The translations under genes were made by a program, and so were the position numbers. Under the pieces are notes generated by a model. That model saw only the letters and a list, made by a program, of their open reading frames with translations. It searched no databases and was not told where the DNA came from. Positions 12,893 to 21,640 of a DNA stretch of 64,000 bases are shown here, piece after piece. How positions within the stretch are numbered: the first letter of the stretch is position 1; each line of letters opens with the position of its first letter. The stretch is taken from NCBI RefSeq assembly GCF_019711565.1, contig NZ_JAIGNN010000001.1:682001-746000 (forward strand), in the 5' to 3' direction. Origin of the DNA: Qipengyuania proteolytica (GTDB lineage Bacteria; Pseudomonadota; Alphaproteobacteria; Sphingomonadales; Sphingomonadaceae).

Positions 12893-14029
12893 ATGCCCAG
12901 CAACGCCCCCCTCTTCGACCCCGTCACCATCGGCGCCTTCGAGGCGCCCAACCGGATCTTGATGGCGCCGCTGACGCGCAGCCGGTCGACCGCGAAGACG
13001 AACGAGCAGACGGGCCTTCATGCCCTCTATTACGCCCAGCGCGCGGGTGCCGGCCTGATCGTCAGCGAAGCGACGCAGATCAGCCACCAGGGTCAGGGCT
13101 ATGCCTGGACGCCCGGCATCTTCACCGACGCGCAGGTCGAAAGCTGGAAGCCGGTGACCGATGCGGTCCACAATGCGGGCGGGCGGATCGTCTGCCAGCT
13201 GTGGCACGTGGGCGCGGTCAGCCATCCGGTCTTCCAGCCCGACGGCGGCGCGCCGGTTTCGTCCAGCGCCTGGACGCCCGAAGGCGAGGCGTTCGTGGGC
13301 GATCGCCATCCCGACGGCCCGCAGGTGCCGTTCGAGGAAGCGCGCGCAATGACCAAGGAAGACATTGCGAAAGTGCTCGAAGATTACAGCCATGCCGCGC
13401 GATGCGCCGCCCAGGCCGGGTTCGACGGGGTGGAGCTGCACGCGGCGAACGGCTATCTGATCGACCAGTTCATGCGCTCGGGCGTGAACCGCCGCGAGGA
13501 CGAATACGGCGGCAGTCTCGACAACCGCCTGCGCCTGCTGGGCGAAGCCATCGAGGCGGTGCTGGCGGAGCTGCCCGCCAACCGCGTCGGCGTGCGCCTG
13601 ACCCCCATCGGCGGGGCCGGCGGTAGCGCGGACGAGAACCCGGGCGAAACCTATCCCGCCGCGGCAAAGCTGCTGGCCGGGCGCGGGCTCGCCTATCTCC
13701 ACACGGTCCGGGCCACCGATCACGGCGGGGCCGACGGCGAGAAGGGCAAGGGCGACCAGATCATCCATGACATGCGCGCAGCCTTCGACGGGCCGTTCAT
13801 CGCCAATGGCAATTTCACGCCGGAGATGGCGGCGCAGTGGGTGGCCGACGGTCATGCCGATGCCATCGCCTTCGGCCGGATGTTCATCGCAAATCCGGAT
13901 CTGCCCGCGCGCATCGCGCAGGACGGTCCGTACAACGAAGACGATCCCGACACCTATTATGGCGGCGGGGCCGAGGGCTACACCGACTATCCGAGCCTGG
14001 AAAAGGTCGACGATCCGATCCCGGCCTGA
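12893..14029 (+). CDS. Old Yellow Enzyme family alkene reductase
   Basis: FMN-dependent, NAD(P)H-using ene-reductase of the OYE/NemA family, 378 residues, cytoplasmic. It reduces activated C=C bonds or nitro compounds. The barrel starts LFDPVTIGAFEAPNRILMAPLTRSR, typical of OYE. The substrate-binding His and Asn are in VELHAANGYLIDQF, the family signature follows at SGVNRREDEYGGS, and an FMN-phosphate loop lies at ANGNF and FGRMFIANPDL. Length is normal. It sits between two endonuclease III-type genes in the same orientation, with 3 bp before the next start, suggesting a DNA-damage or electrophile-stress context. Confidence 0.93.
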   Translation: MPSNAPLFDPVTIGAFEAPNRILMAPLTRSRSTAKTNEQTGLHALYYAQRAGAGLIVSEATQISHQGQGYAWTPGIFTDAQVESWKPVTDAVHNAGGRIVCQLWHVGAVSHPVFQPDGGAPVSSSAWTPEGEAFVGDRHPDGPQVPFEEARAMTKEDIAKVLEDYSHAARCAAQAGFDGVELHAANGYLIDQFMRSGVNRREDEYGGSLDNRLRLLGEAIEAVLAELPANRVGVRLTPIGGAGGSADENPGETYPAAAKLLAGRGLAYLHTVRATDHGGADGEKGKGDQIIHDMRAAFDGPFIANGNFTPEMAAQWVADGHADAIAFGRMFIANPDLPARIAQDGPYNEDDPDTYYGGGAEGYTDYPSLEKVDDPIPA

Positions 14030-14032
14030 CCC

Positions 14033-14686
14033 TTGCTGAGCGAGGTTCAGGTCGAGGGGGTCTATCGCATCCTCGCCAATGAAATGCCCGGGCGAACGCG
14101 CGGGGCCAAGGGCCCGAAAGGCCAGCCCGACGCGTTCCGCTCGTGCATCTCGTGCATGCTTTCGGCCCAGTCGCTCGACCGAAATACGGCATCGGCGGCG
14201 CGCGCCCTGTTCGCGCTTGCGACGACGCCCGAGGAGATGCTCGAGCTCGACGACCGCGCCATTGCCGCTGCGATCAGGCCTTGCGGTCTCTACAACATGA
14301 AAACGCGCAATATCCGGGCCTTCTGCGAGGCGCTTATCGCCGAACATGGTGGGGTGGTGCCCGATACGCGGGCGGAGCTGCTGAGCCTGCCGGGGATCGG
14401 CCGCAAATGCGCCGATATCGTGCTGAGCTTCACCTTCGGGAAGGACGTGATCGCGGTCGACACGCATGTGCACCGTGTGTGCAATCGCATCGGCCTGACA
14501 GAGGCGAAGACGGCGGACAAGACCGCGCAGCAGCTCCAGGATCGCTCACCGGAATGGGCGCTGCGCGACGGGCATTTCTGGCTGATCCAGTTCGGCAAGC
14601 GCATCTGCAGTGCCCGAGCCCCGAAATGCGCAGGCTGTCCGGTCAACGACCTGTGCGAATATTATGCGGCTAGCCGGGGAAGCTGA
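14033..14686 (+). CDS. nth: Endonuclease III
   Basis: Bifunctional DNA glycosylase/AP-lyase removing oxidised pyrimidines. The 217-residue chain carries the HhH LPGIGRKCADIV (K125), the catalytic Asp in VDTHVHRV (D143) and the C-x6-C-x2-C-x5-C iron-sulfur loop near the end. Start is TTG 14033, 3 bp after the alkene reductase stop. The stop overlaps the end of the convergent short-chain dehydrogenase by 17 bp. Together with the gene at 12121 the cell encodes two Nth-type enzymes within 2.6 kb. Confidence 0.94.
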   Translation: MLSEVQVEGVYRILANEMPGRTRGAKGPKGQPDAFRSCISCMLSAQSLDRNTASAARALFALATTPEEMLELDDRAIAAAIRPCGLYNMKTRNIRAFCEALIAEHGGVVPDTRAELLSLPGIGRKCADIVLSFTFGKDVIAVDTHVHRVCNRIGLTEAKTADKTAQQLQDRSPEWALRDGHFWLIQFGKRICSARAPKCAGCPVNDLCEYYAASRGS

Positions 14687-15635
14687 CCCCGGTCATCTCT
14701 TCGGACTTGCGCCACAGCGCCTCGGCCAGGTTCTCGTCGCGGACATGCGGGCACACCCCGCCGGCGCGCGGATTCTCGGGATCGGCGGGTTTGGCCACAT
14801 CGCAATCCTCGCAATAGACTCCGCCCATGCCATCAAGCAGCGGCGAGACCGCGCACCAGACGCTTGTTGCGGCGCCTTCCTCGGTGGACTTGAAGGCTTT
14901 GTGGACGTTGCCCTCCTCGTCGTACCAGCCCATTGCCTTCTGCTCCTCCATCGTGAGGTGGCGCTGGAGCGGGGTGGCGATGCCGCCCGGGTGCACGGCG
15001 AAGGCGCGCACGCCCTTTGCCTCGCCGAATTTGTCGACCTGCAGCGCGAACAGCGCGTTGGCCGATTTCGCCTGCCCGTAGGCGAGCCACTTGTCATAAT
15101 CGCGCGCCTTGAAATTCGGATCGTCGAGATCGAGCCCGCCGAGCCGGTGGCCGATCGAGGAGAGCACGACGACCCGCGCCCCGCCGCCCGCGACCAGCAG
15201 CGGCCACAGCCGCGCGGTGAGCTGGAAATGGCCGAGGTGGTTGGTGGCGAACTGCATCTCGTAGCCGCGGGCATCGCGGGCGAGCGGGCTCGCCATGATG
15301 GCGGCGTTGTTGATCAGGATATCGATCGTGTCGGTTTCACCCGCGACCGCCTCGGCGAAGCTGTCGATCGAGGCGGGATCGGAAAGGTCGAGCGCGAGGA
15401 TCGCGATCTCGCCCTCCATCCCGTCCAGCACCTCATGCGCGGCATCGGCCCGCCGTGCCCCGACCAGGACCCTCGCACCGGCACCGGCGAGTGCGCGGAC
15501 GGTTTCGGTGCCGATGCCGGAATAGCCGCCAGTAACAACCACGGTCTTGCCCGAAAGGTCGATTCCCTCGGCCACCTCTCGCGCGGTCGAGCGGTAGCCG
15601 AAGGGCGAATCTACGGGGGTCTGCGGACTGATCAT
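14670..15635 (-). CDS. Short-chain dehydrogenase/reductase (retinol-dehydrogenase-like)
   Basis: NAD(P)-dependent oxidoreductase of the classical/extended SDR family, 321 residues. Cofactor motif TGGYSGIGTET, NNAA, the catalytic Ser in VLSSIGHR and YGQAK (Tyr/Lys) are all present, and the overall layout resembles the eukaryotic WW-domain/retinol dehydrogenase branch. The C-terminus is unusually Cys-containing (VYCEDCDV, GGVCPH). ATG 15635 is chosen because GAGAGGAGA lies 5-13 bases upstream; the longer in-frame start has none. The leader contains an inverted repeat with that ribosome site in its loop. Substrate unknown. Confidence 0.88.
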   Translation of the reverse strand: MISPQTPVDSPFGYRSTAREVAEGIDLSGKTVVVTGGYSGIGTETVRALAGAGARVLVGARRADAAHEVLDGMEGEIAILALDLSDPASIDSFAEAVAGETDTIDILINNAAIMASPLARDARGYEMQFATNHLGHFQLTARLWPLLVAGGGARVVVLSSIGHRLGGLDLDDPNFKARDYDKWLAYGQAKSANALFALQVDKFGEAKGVRAFAVHPGGIATPLQRHLTMEEQKAMGWYDEEGNVHKAFKSTEEGAATSVWCAVSPLLDGMGGVYCEDCDVAKPADPENPRAGGVCPHVRDENLAEALWRKSEEMTGVSFPG

Positions 15636-15661
15636 AGGGGTCTCCTCTCGAAAACCCCTAT
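15634..15661 (-). promoter_or_regulatory. Inverted repeat enclosing the SDR ribosome site
   Basis: Perfect 8-bp arms (15634-15641 and 15654-15661) separated by 12 bases that contain the GAGAGGAG Shine-Dalgarno; the start codon abuts the stem. It may act as a repressor operator or as an RNA hairpin presenting or hiding the ribosome site. Confidence 0.5.
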
Positions 15662-15713
15662 GCGCGCTGCGGGTTGGGCCTGCCAAGCTCCGCCGCGCTG
15701 GCTGCCGCTCGGT

Positions 15714-16136
15714 TCAGCCTTCGCCCTCGCTCTCGGGCACGCGATAGGGGATGAAATCGTCGAGGAAGATCACGCCCGAGAAGAAGCCGCCAAAGCGTTC
15801 GCGCAGCGTGATCTGGTCGGTGCGGCAGAGGCTGCTGCCGTCGAACCGCTTGATCACCATGATCTCGTCAGAATCGATCTGGTCGGGCGAACGCGTGTAG
15901 TTCACCCAGATCGTGTTGCCCGACTTGTAGACGAGCGCGGTGCCGTCGATCTGCTGGATGTTGCGGCTGCCGAAGGTGCGGATGCAGTTCTCCGGCTCTC
16001 CGGCCACGCGGCCTTCGAGCATCCTAGCGAGCTTGGCTTCGCCCTTGGTCATTTCGGCTTCGCCATGATCGTCCGCAAAGGCGGGCGCGGCGAGCAACGT
16101 CAGGGCGGCACTGGCGGCAATCAGGGGTTTGAACAT
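15714..16136 (-). CDS. Small periplasmic protein of unknown function
   Basis: 140 residues with a Sec signal peptide (MFKPLIAASAALTLLAAPAFA) and a mature part of ~119 residues. It has two cysteines (ENCIRTF, SSLCRTD), probably a disulfide, and several aromatic/Asp-rich strands. I recognise no enzyme motif; similar small secreted proteins of unknown role are common in sphingomonads. ATG 16136 is fixed by the signal peptide. It follows tldD in the same direction with a 74-bp gap, so read-through from tldD is possible. Confidence 0.8.
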   Translation of the reverse strand: MFKPLIAASAALTLLAAPAFADDHGEAEMTKGEAKLARMLEGRVAGEPENCIRTFGSRNIQQIDGTALVYKSGNTIWVNYTRSPDQIDSDEIMVIKRFDGSSLCRTDQITLRERFGGFFSGVIFLDDFIPYRVPESEGEG

Positions 16137-16210
16137 GGCGAGTCTCCTGTGACTTGCGACGGTGTAATCGAAAACGCCTGAACCTGCGATGAGTTGCCTT
16201 CCCGGCGCGG

Positions 16211-17632
16211 TCAGGCGGTGCCGCCGACCGTGATGCCGTCGATCAGGAGCGTCGGCTGGCCGACGCCCGCAGGCACGCCCTGCCCGCCCTTGCCGCACAT
16301 GCCGATGCCTTCGTCGAGCGCCATGTCGTTGCCGATGCCTGTGACGCGGGTGAGCACGCTCGGCCCGTCGCCGATCAGCGTCGCGCCCTTGATCGGCGCC
16401 ACGATCCTGCCCTTCTCGACCTTGTAGGCTTCGGTGCAGGCGAAGACGAACTTGCCGCTCACGATATCGACCTGGCCGCCGCCGAAGCTGGTAGCGTAGA
16501 TACCGTCATCCACACGGCTCAGCAGCTCTGCGGGATCGTCCTTGCCGCCCTGCATGAAGGTGTTGGTCATGCGCGGCATGGGGGCATGCTGGTAGCTTTC
16601 GCGGCGGCCGTTGCCGGTCGGCTCCACCGCCATGAGGCGCGCGTTGAGGCGGTCCTGCATGTAGCCCTTGAGGATGCCGTCCTCGATCAGCACGGTCTCG
16701 CGCGTGGGCGTGCCCTCGTCGTCGATGGTGAGCGAACCGCGCCGTTCGGCGATGCTGCCGTCGTCGATCACGGTCACGCCGGGGGCAGCGACGCGTTCGC
16801 CGATGCGGCCGGAAAAGGCGCTGGTGCCCTTGCGGTTGAAATCGCCTTCCAGCCCGTGGCCGACAGCCTCGTGCAGCAGGATGCCGGGCCAGCCGGGGCC
16901 GAGCAGCACAGTCGTTTCCCCTGCCGGTGCTGCAACGCTTTCGAGATTGACCAGTGCCTGGCGCACGGCCTCGTCGACCGCGCGCATCCATCGGCCCTCG
17001 TCGAACAGGCGATCGTAGAGATAGCGGCCGCCGAAGCCGAAGCTGCCGGTCTCGCGGCGGCCGTTCTGCTCCGTGACCACCGAGACGTTTAACCGCACCA
17101 GCGGGCGGATGTCGCGCGCGGTGAAGCCGTCGGCGCGAATGATGTCGACCACGCTCCAGCTGGCCGACAGACCGGCGGTGACCTGGGCAACGCGCGGGTC
17201 CTTGGCGCGGGCGACGGCGTCGATCTTTTCGAGCAGCGCGACCTTCTCGGCGAAGGGCACGAGATCGAGCGGGCTGGCGTCGGTGTAGAGATGCGTGTTG
17301 GTGCGCACCGGCGGGGCGCTATGCGGCGATTTGGTCGCATCGAGTAGCTGCAAGGTCTCGCCCGCGCGGGCGATGGCTTTCGCGCTGATCTCGTTGGCAT
17401 GCGCGAAGCCGGTGGTCTCGCCAGCGACGCCGCGCAAACCGAAGCCCGAATCGCGACTGTAATCGGCTGTCTTGAGTCGTCCGTCGTCGAACGCGAACAT
17501 CTCGCTCGCCATGAACTGGAGGTAGAGCTCGCCATCGTCGCACGGCTGCAGGAGCCGTGCCGTCAGCGCAGTCGCTTCTTCGGGGTCGAGATGGCTGTAG
17601 AGCAGGGCGTGCGGGTCATTCGCGTCGGTCAT
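16211..17632 (-). CDS. tldD: Metalloprotease TldD
   Basis: Zinc protease of the TldD/PmbA family, working with TldE to trim unfolded or modified peptides (microcin maturation and CcdA turnover in E. coli), cytoplasmic. The 473 residues match the family length. The metal motif HEAVGHGLEGD gives H254, E255 and H259; the C-terminal Cys/Gly-rich segment (MCGKGGQGVPAGVGQP) is also characteristic. ATG 17632 gives a normal N-terminus. No tldE lies nearby. It is downstream of the zf-CHCC gene on the same strand. Confidence 0.95.
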   Translation of the reverse strand: MTDANDPHALLYSHLDPEEATALTARLLQPCDDGELYLQFMASEMFAFDDGRLKTADYSRDSGFGLRGVAGETTGFAHANEISAKAIARAGETLQLLDATKSPHSAPPVRTNTHLYTDASPLDLVPFAEKVALLEKIDAVARAKDPRVAQVTAGLSASWSVVDIIRADGFTARDIRPLVRLNVSVVTEQNGRRETGSFGFGGRYLYDRLFDEGRWMRAVDEAVRQALVNLESVAAPAGETTVLLGPGWPGILLHEAVGHGLEGDFNRKGTSAFSGRIGERVAAPGVTVIDDGSIAERRGSLTIDDEGTPTRETVLIEDGILKGYMQDRLNARLMAVEPTGNGRRESYQHAPMPRMTNTFMQGGKDDPAELLSRVDDGIYATSFGGGQVDIVSGKFVFACTEAYKVEKGRIVAPIKGATLIGDGPSVLTRVTGIGNDMALDEGIGMCGKGGQGVPAGVGQPTLLIDGITVGGTA

Positions 17633-17673
17633 GCGCCCCTATGTAGGTGCACCGCGCCCGTTACGCGAGGGGC

Positions 17674-17934
17674 TTAGCGATGACCCGGGTCGCCGCCTTC
17701 GGAAATGTCCATGAGCGTCGACTGGTCGACGCCGTCCGCCGGCCCGCCTTCGAGCACGAAGCGCCGGTCGCAATAGCCGCAGTCGACATAGCCGTGCTCG
17801 TCGATCTCGAGATAGACCTTGGGGTGGCCGAGCGCAGCGGCGCGATAGTTCTCGCCCGTGCGGATGTCGGTTGCACCGTCGCACCACACGCGGCGCGTGG
17901 TGACCTTGGATACTTCGGGGGGAGGCAGGCTCAT
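17674..17934 (-). CDS. zf-CHCC zinc-finger protein (NDUFS6-like)
   Basis: 86-residue protein with the CHCC zinc site: Cys in VWCDG, His in LGHPKVYLEID and the Cys pair in DCGYCDRRF. The family is homologous to the NDUFS6 subunit of mitochondrial complex I and is widespread as a small gene in alphaproteobacteria; its bacterial role is not settled. ATG 17934 is the only suitable start. It lies 41 bp upstream of tldD and is divergent from the ABC ATPase gene, with a 54-bp intergenic region. Confidence 0.9.
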   Translation of the reverse strand: MSLPPPEVSKVTTRRVWCDGATDIRTGENYRAAALGHPKVYLEIDEHGYVDCGYCDRRFVLEGGPADGVDQSTLMDISEGGDPGHR

Positions 17935-17988
17935 GCCGAGCGCCGATAATGGGTTTTTATGTGGGCCTCAAGCGCCTAGGTGAACCGC

Positions 17989-18927
17989 ATGACCACTCCG
18001 CCCGCCATTCGCATCGACAATCTCGTCAAGGAATACGCCCCCCCGGGGCCGGGAGAGAAGCCAAAGCTGGCGCTGAAGGGGGTGAGCTTCGACGTGCCGC
18101 AGGGCGGCATCTTCGGCCTACTAGGCCCGAACGGTGCGGGCAAGTCGACCCTGATCAATATCCTCGCCGGGCTGGTCACCAAGACGAGCGGCAGTGCGGA
18201 AATCTGGGGCTTCGACATCACCGAGAACCCGCGCAACGCCAAGCGCAGCATCGGGATCGTACCCCAGGAGATCGTTTTCGATCCCTTCTTCACGCCCTTC
18301 GAAGTACTCGAGAACCAGGGCGGCTTCTACGGCATCCCCAAGTCAGAGCGCCGGAGCGAGGAGCTGCTCAGGGCGGTCCACCTGTGGGACAAGCGCGATG
18401 CCTATGCGCGCACGCTATCGGGCGGGATGAAGCGGCGCCTGCTGATCGCCAAGGCCATGGTCCATTCGCCGCCGATTCTCGTGCTCGACGAACCGACCGC
18501 CGGCGTCGATGTCGAGCTGCGTCGCCAGCTGTGGGAACTGGTCACCGAACTCAACCGCGAGGGCGTGACCGTGGTGCTGACCACGCACTATCTCGAGGAA
18601 GCCGAGCAGCTGTGCGACCGGATCGCGATCATCAACCACGGCGAACTGATCGCGGAAAAGCCGACCCGCGAACTCGTCGGCATGGCGCGCGAAAAGGTCG
18701 TTTCCGTCACGGTCGACAAGGACCTCGGCGGGCCGATCCTCGAGCAAGGCTTCGTGCGCGCCGAGGTGATCGAGCCGCGCAAGCTCGAGATCACCTACGA
18801 CCGCGACAAGGCGAGCGCCGGACAGGTGCTCTCGATCGTGCAGTCGCACGGCTATGCGATCGAGGATGTGACCACCCGCGAGGCAGATCTGGAAGACGTG
18901 TTCGTCCAGCTTACCGGCGCGGGCTAG
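17989..18927 (+). CDS. ABC transporter ATP-binding protein (DrrA/CcmA type)
   Basis: Nucleotide-binding subunit of an ABC-2-type exporter, 312 residues. Walker A GPNGAGKST, signature LSGGMKRR, Walker B ILVLDEPTAGVD and the switch His (TTHYLEEAE) are present, with a C-terminal extension typical of the DrrA/YadG group. ATG 17989 is preferred over GTG 17980 because AGGTGA lies 6-12 bases upstream. No permease gene is adjacent: the next gene is a small zinc-ribbon gene on the other strand, so the partner must be encoded elsewhere. Confidence 0.9.
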   Translation: MTTPPAIRIDNLVKEYAPPGPGEKPKLALKGVSFDVPQGGIFGLLGPNGAGKSTLINILAGLVTKTSGSAEIWGFDITENPRNAKRSIGIVPQEIVFDPFFTPFEVLENQGGFYGIPKSERRSEELLRAVHLWDKRDAYARTLSGGMKRRLLIAKAMVHSPPILVLDEPTAGVDVELRRQLWELVTELNREGVTVVLTTHYLEEAEQLCDRIAIINHGELIAEKPTRELVGMAREKVVSVTVDKDLGGPILEQGFVRAEVIEPRKLEITYDRDKASAGQVLSIVQSHGYAIEDVTTREADLEDVFVQLTGAG

Positions 18928-18940
18928 TCCCCAACCAACC

Positions 18941-19129
18941 TCAGTATATGGCGCGGCGGCCCAGCCCCGCATCCTTGACCCGCATCGCGGCCCAGTTGTG
19001 CGGTTCGATCTCTTCCAGCGGCGTCTTGCAGTTGCGGCAACGCCCGACCTGCTGCCCGCCGGCGCGTTTGACGCCTTCGCGGTCCACCTTGTGCTTCCCG
19101 AACGCGCAGGCGATTCTATTCAGTCCCAT
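18941..19129 (-). CDS. Small Cys/His protein, possible zinc ribbon
   Basis: 62-residue basic protein (MGLNRIACAFGKHK...). It has an N-terminal C-x-F-G-x-H element and a C-x2-C pair (RCRNCK), the usual four ligands of a small zinc-binding fold. ATG 19129 is chosen; an in-frame start at 19279 would add 50 residues of non-family character. It is convergent with the ABC ATPase gene (13-bp gap) and divergent from nadB. I cannot assign a function. Confidence 0.7.
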   Translation of the reverse strand: MGLNRIACAFGKHKVDREGVKRAGGQQVGRCRNCKTPLEEIEPHNWAAMRVKDAGLGRRAIY

Positions 19130-19266
19130 GTGAATGCGACCCTCCGATCCCGTTGTTTTATCCCCTGTCGATTCGTCCCTTAACCCTATGCGCGGCCAAC
19201 TGAAGTTGTCCTGCGCCGAAGCGTTCCCTGCTTGCCGCATGGCGAATGCGGAGGCATGACGCGCGC

Positions 19267-20850
19267 ATGACAACGACACATGACGTTCTCGTGATCGGAT
19301 CGGGCGCTGCGGGCCTGACGGCGGCTTTGGCCTTGGCCGAGCGCAGGAAAGTGCTCGTGCTCGCCAAGGGCGATCTGAGGAGCGGGTCGACCGCCTGGGC
19401 GCAGGGCGGTATTGCCGCAGTGCTGGACGCGGGCGACACCTTCGAAAACCATGTGCGCGACACCATGATCGCCGGCGCGGGCCTGAACGATCGCGAGACG
19501 GTGGAGTTCGTGATCGAACGCGCGCCCGCCTCGATTGACCGGCTGTGCGAGCTGGGTGTGCCGTTCAACCGCGAGGAAGGCGATCTTCACCTGACGCGCG
19601 AGGGCGGACATTCGCATCGCCGGATCGTCCACGTCAACGATGCGACCGGCTGGGCGGTGCAGGCGGCGCTGCTCAAGGCGGCGGAGGAAAATCCGAACAT
19701 CACGCTGCTGCCCGGCCAGAGCTGCGTCGACCTGATCACCGGGCGCAACCAGAAGGATTATTCAGGGTCCGGCCGGGTGTGGGGCGCCTATGCGCTCGAC
19801 GAGGGGAGCGGGAAGGTCGTCACGCATGTCGCACGCGCCACCGTGCTGGCGGCGGGCGGCGCGGGCCGCGTCTACCTGTTCTCCACCGCGCCGCGCGGCG
19901 CGACGGGTGACGGGATCGCCATGGCCTGGCGGGCGGGCGCGCGCGTTTCCAACATGGAGATGATGCAGTTCCACCCGACCTGCCTCTACAATCTGGAGGT
20001 CAAGAACTTCCTCATCACCGAAGCGGTGCGCGGCGAGGGCGGGCGGCTGTTCAACCCGGTCACGGGCGAACGCTACATGGAGAAGTACGACCCCGAGCGC
20101 ATGGAACTTGCCCCGCGCGACATCGTGGCGCGCGCCAACGACGACCAGATCAAGCGCTACGGCCTCGACTACGTCCATCTCGACATCAGCCACCAGCCGC
20201 CCGAATTCGTGATGGAGCATTTCCCCACGATCCACGAGAAGCTGCTGGGCCTCGGCATCGACATGACCAAGGGGCCGATCCCGGTGGTGCCCGCGCAGCA
20301 CTACACCTGCGGCGGCGTGAAGATCGGGCTCGATGCCAGGACCGACCTGCCGGGCCTTTGGGCCGCAGGCGAATGTACCGAGAGCGGTCTCCATGGCGCG
20401 AACCGCCTTGCCTCCAACTCGCTGCTCGAGTGCTTCGTCTTCGGCGAGGCGGCGGCGAAGGACATCCTCGAATGCTGGGACAAGCTCGACGACCCGCCCG
20501 AAATCCTGCCGTGGGACGAAAGCCGCGTGACCGATTCCGACGAGGAGGTGGTCATCAAGCAGAACTGGACCGAAATCCGCCGCTTCATGTGGAACTATGT
20601 CGGCATCGTGCGGACCACCAAGCGACTGGAGCGCGCGGCGCACCGCATCCGCATGATGCGTGACGAGGTCGAGGATTATTACGGCCACTTCCGGGTCACA
20701 ACGGACCTGATCGAACTGCGCAACCTGCTCGAATGCGCCGACCTGATCGTGAAGAGCGCGCTGCGTCGGCACGAGAGCAGGGGACTGCATTTCATTCTCG
20801 ATTATCCGGAAACAGACACGGTCGCACGCGACACGGTGCTGGTGCCCTGA
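19267..20850 (+). CDS. nadB: L-aspartate oxidase
   Basis: FAD-dependent oxidation of L-aspartate to iminoaspartate, the first step of de novo NAD synthesis. The 527 residues show the dinucleotide-binding VIGSGAAGLTAALALAE, the substrate region (FHPTCL, TEAVRGEGG), the catalytic Arg region (HYTCGGVKIG) and GECTESGLHGANRLASNSLLE, diagnostic of the succinate dehydrogenase/NadB flavoprotein family. ATG 19267 is favoured over 19246. nadA and nadC are not in the window. Gene is monocistronic by spacing. Confidence 0.96.
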   Translation: MTTTHDVLVIGSGAAGLTAALALAERRKVLVLAKGDLRSGSTAWAQGGIAAVLDAGDTFENHVRDTMIAGAGLNDRETVEFVIERAPASIDRLCELGVPFNREEGDLHLTREGGHSHRRIVHVNDATGWAVQAALLKAAEENPNITLLPGQSCVDLITGRNQKDYSGSGRVWGAYALDEGSGKVVTHVARATVLAAGGAGRVYLFSTAPRGATGDGIAMAWRAGARVSNMEMMQFHPTCLYNLEVKNFLITEAVRGEGGRLFNPVTGERYMEKYDPERMELAPRDIVARANDDQIKRYGLDYVHLDISHQPPEFVMEHFPTIHEKLLGLGIDMTKGPIPVVPAQHYTCGGVKIGLDARTDLPGLWAAGECTESGLHGANRLASNSLLECFVFGEAAAKDILECWDKLDDPPEILPWDESRVTDSDEEVVIKQNWTEIRRFMWNYVGIVRTTKRLERAAHRIRMMRDEVEDYYGHFRVTTDLIELRNLLECADLIVKSALRRHESRGLHFILDYPETDTVARDTVLVP

Positions 20851-21076
20851 CGCCTCGCCGCTAATCGATCACATATGTCGCTGATGGACATGAATTGCCC
20901 ATCCATCGACTTGCGGTTGTAACTTAGTTTCGAAAATGGTCTCCACGAAGACGGAAATTGTCGCAGAGCGCGGCAGTCCGATCGACCATTCTAGCCTTTG
21001 CACGAGCTTATGGGACTGTGCTCGGCTGCTGGTCCGACATGGCCGTTCATCCCTGTTCCCCAAGGAGGATGATCCG

Positions 21077-21568
21077 ATGAACACCCTGAACAAGCTTCTT
21101 TTCGCCCCCGCCATCGCCATGGCCGCATTCGCCATTCCGGCTTCGGCCGGCGACGATCCCGACATCGTCGTGACCTCGCCGGGCAAGATGAGCGAATGGA
21201 AGGCCGCCATGAACGCCAGGCTCGACCGCCACCTCATCCGGGCCGACGGCGTGCGCGGCGAGCGGCCGATGACAGCCATCGTGCAGGTCCGTTTCTCGCT
21301 CGACGAGGAGGGCAAGCCGACCGATGTGACGACGCTGCACCATTCCGGTGCGCGCCGTGCCGAGCGGGCGGCCACGATTGCGGTGCAGAACCTGCGCGGT
21401 TTCGAGGATGCGCCGCTCACCAATGTGCGCGACGCGACCTTCCAGGCCAATATCGTCTTCGCCCCCAACCTCGCGGAGCGCGACCGCCTGCGCGCCGAGA
21501 TGGCCCGGCTGGACCGGGCACGGTTCGCCGCGAGCGGGGTGCGCAATGTGATCGTGCTGGGCGGCTAG
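21077..21568 (+). CDS. Secreted TonB-C-terminal-like protein (copy A)
   Basis: 163 residues with a Sec signal peptide (cleavage after PASA-G). The mature part resembles the TonB C-terminal/energy-transducer fold: VQVRFSLDEEGKPTDV, a pattern of strand, D/E-G-K/P turn and strand, followed by RRAERAATIAVQNL, a helix typical of that domain. It lacks the TonB membrane anchor and proline-rich spacer, so it acts in the periplasm. A strong AAGGAGGAT site precedes ATG 21077. A related protein is encoded at 23423 with nearly the same ribosome-site sequence. Role unknown. Confidence 0.8.
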   Translation: MNTLNKLLFAPAIAMAAFAIPASAGDDPDIVVTSPGKMSEWKAAMNARLDRHLIRADGVRGERPMTAIVQVRFSLDEEGKPTDVTTLHHSGARRAERAATIAVQNLRGFEDAPLTNVRDATFQANIVFAPNLAERDRLRAEMARLDRARFAASGVRNVIVLGG

Positions 21569-21640
21569 GCGCGACGCCTCCCGATCAGGTCCGGACGCTC
21601 GGCGCATTCGTCGCCGGGCGTTCGTTGCCGTTTGATAGCC

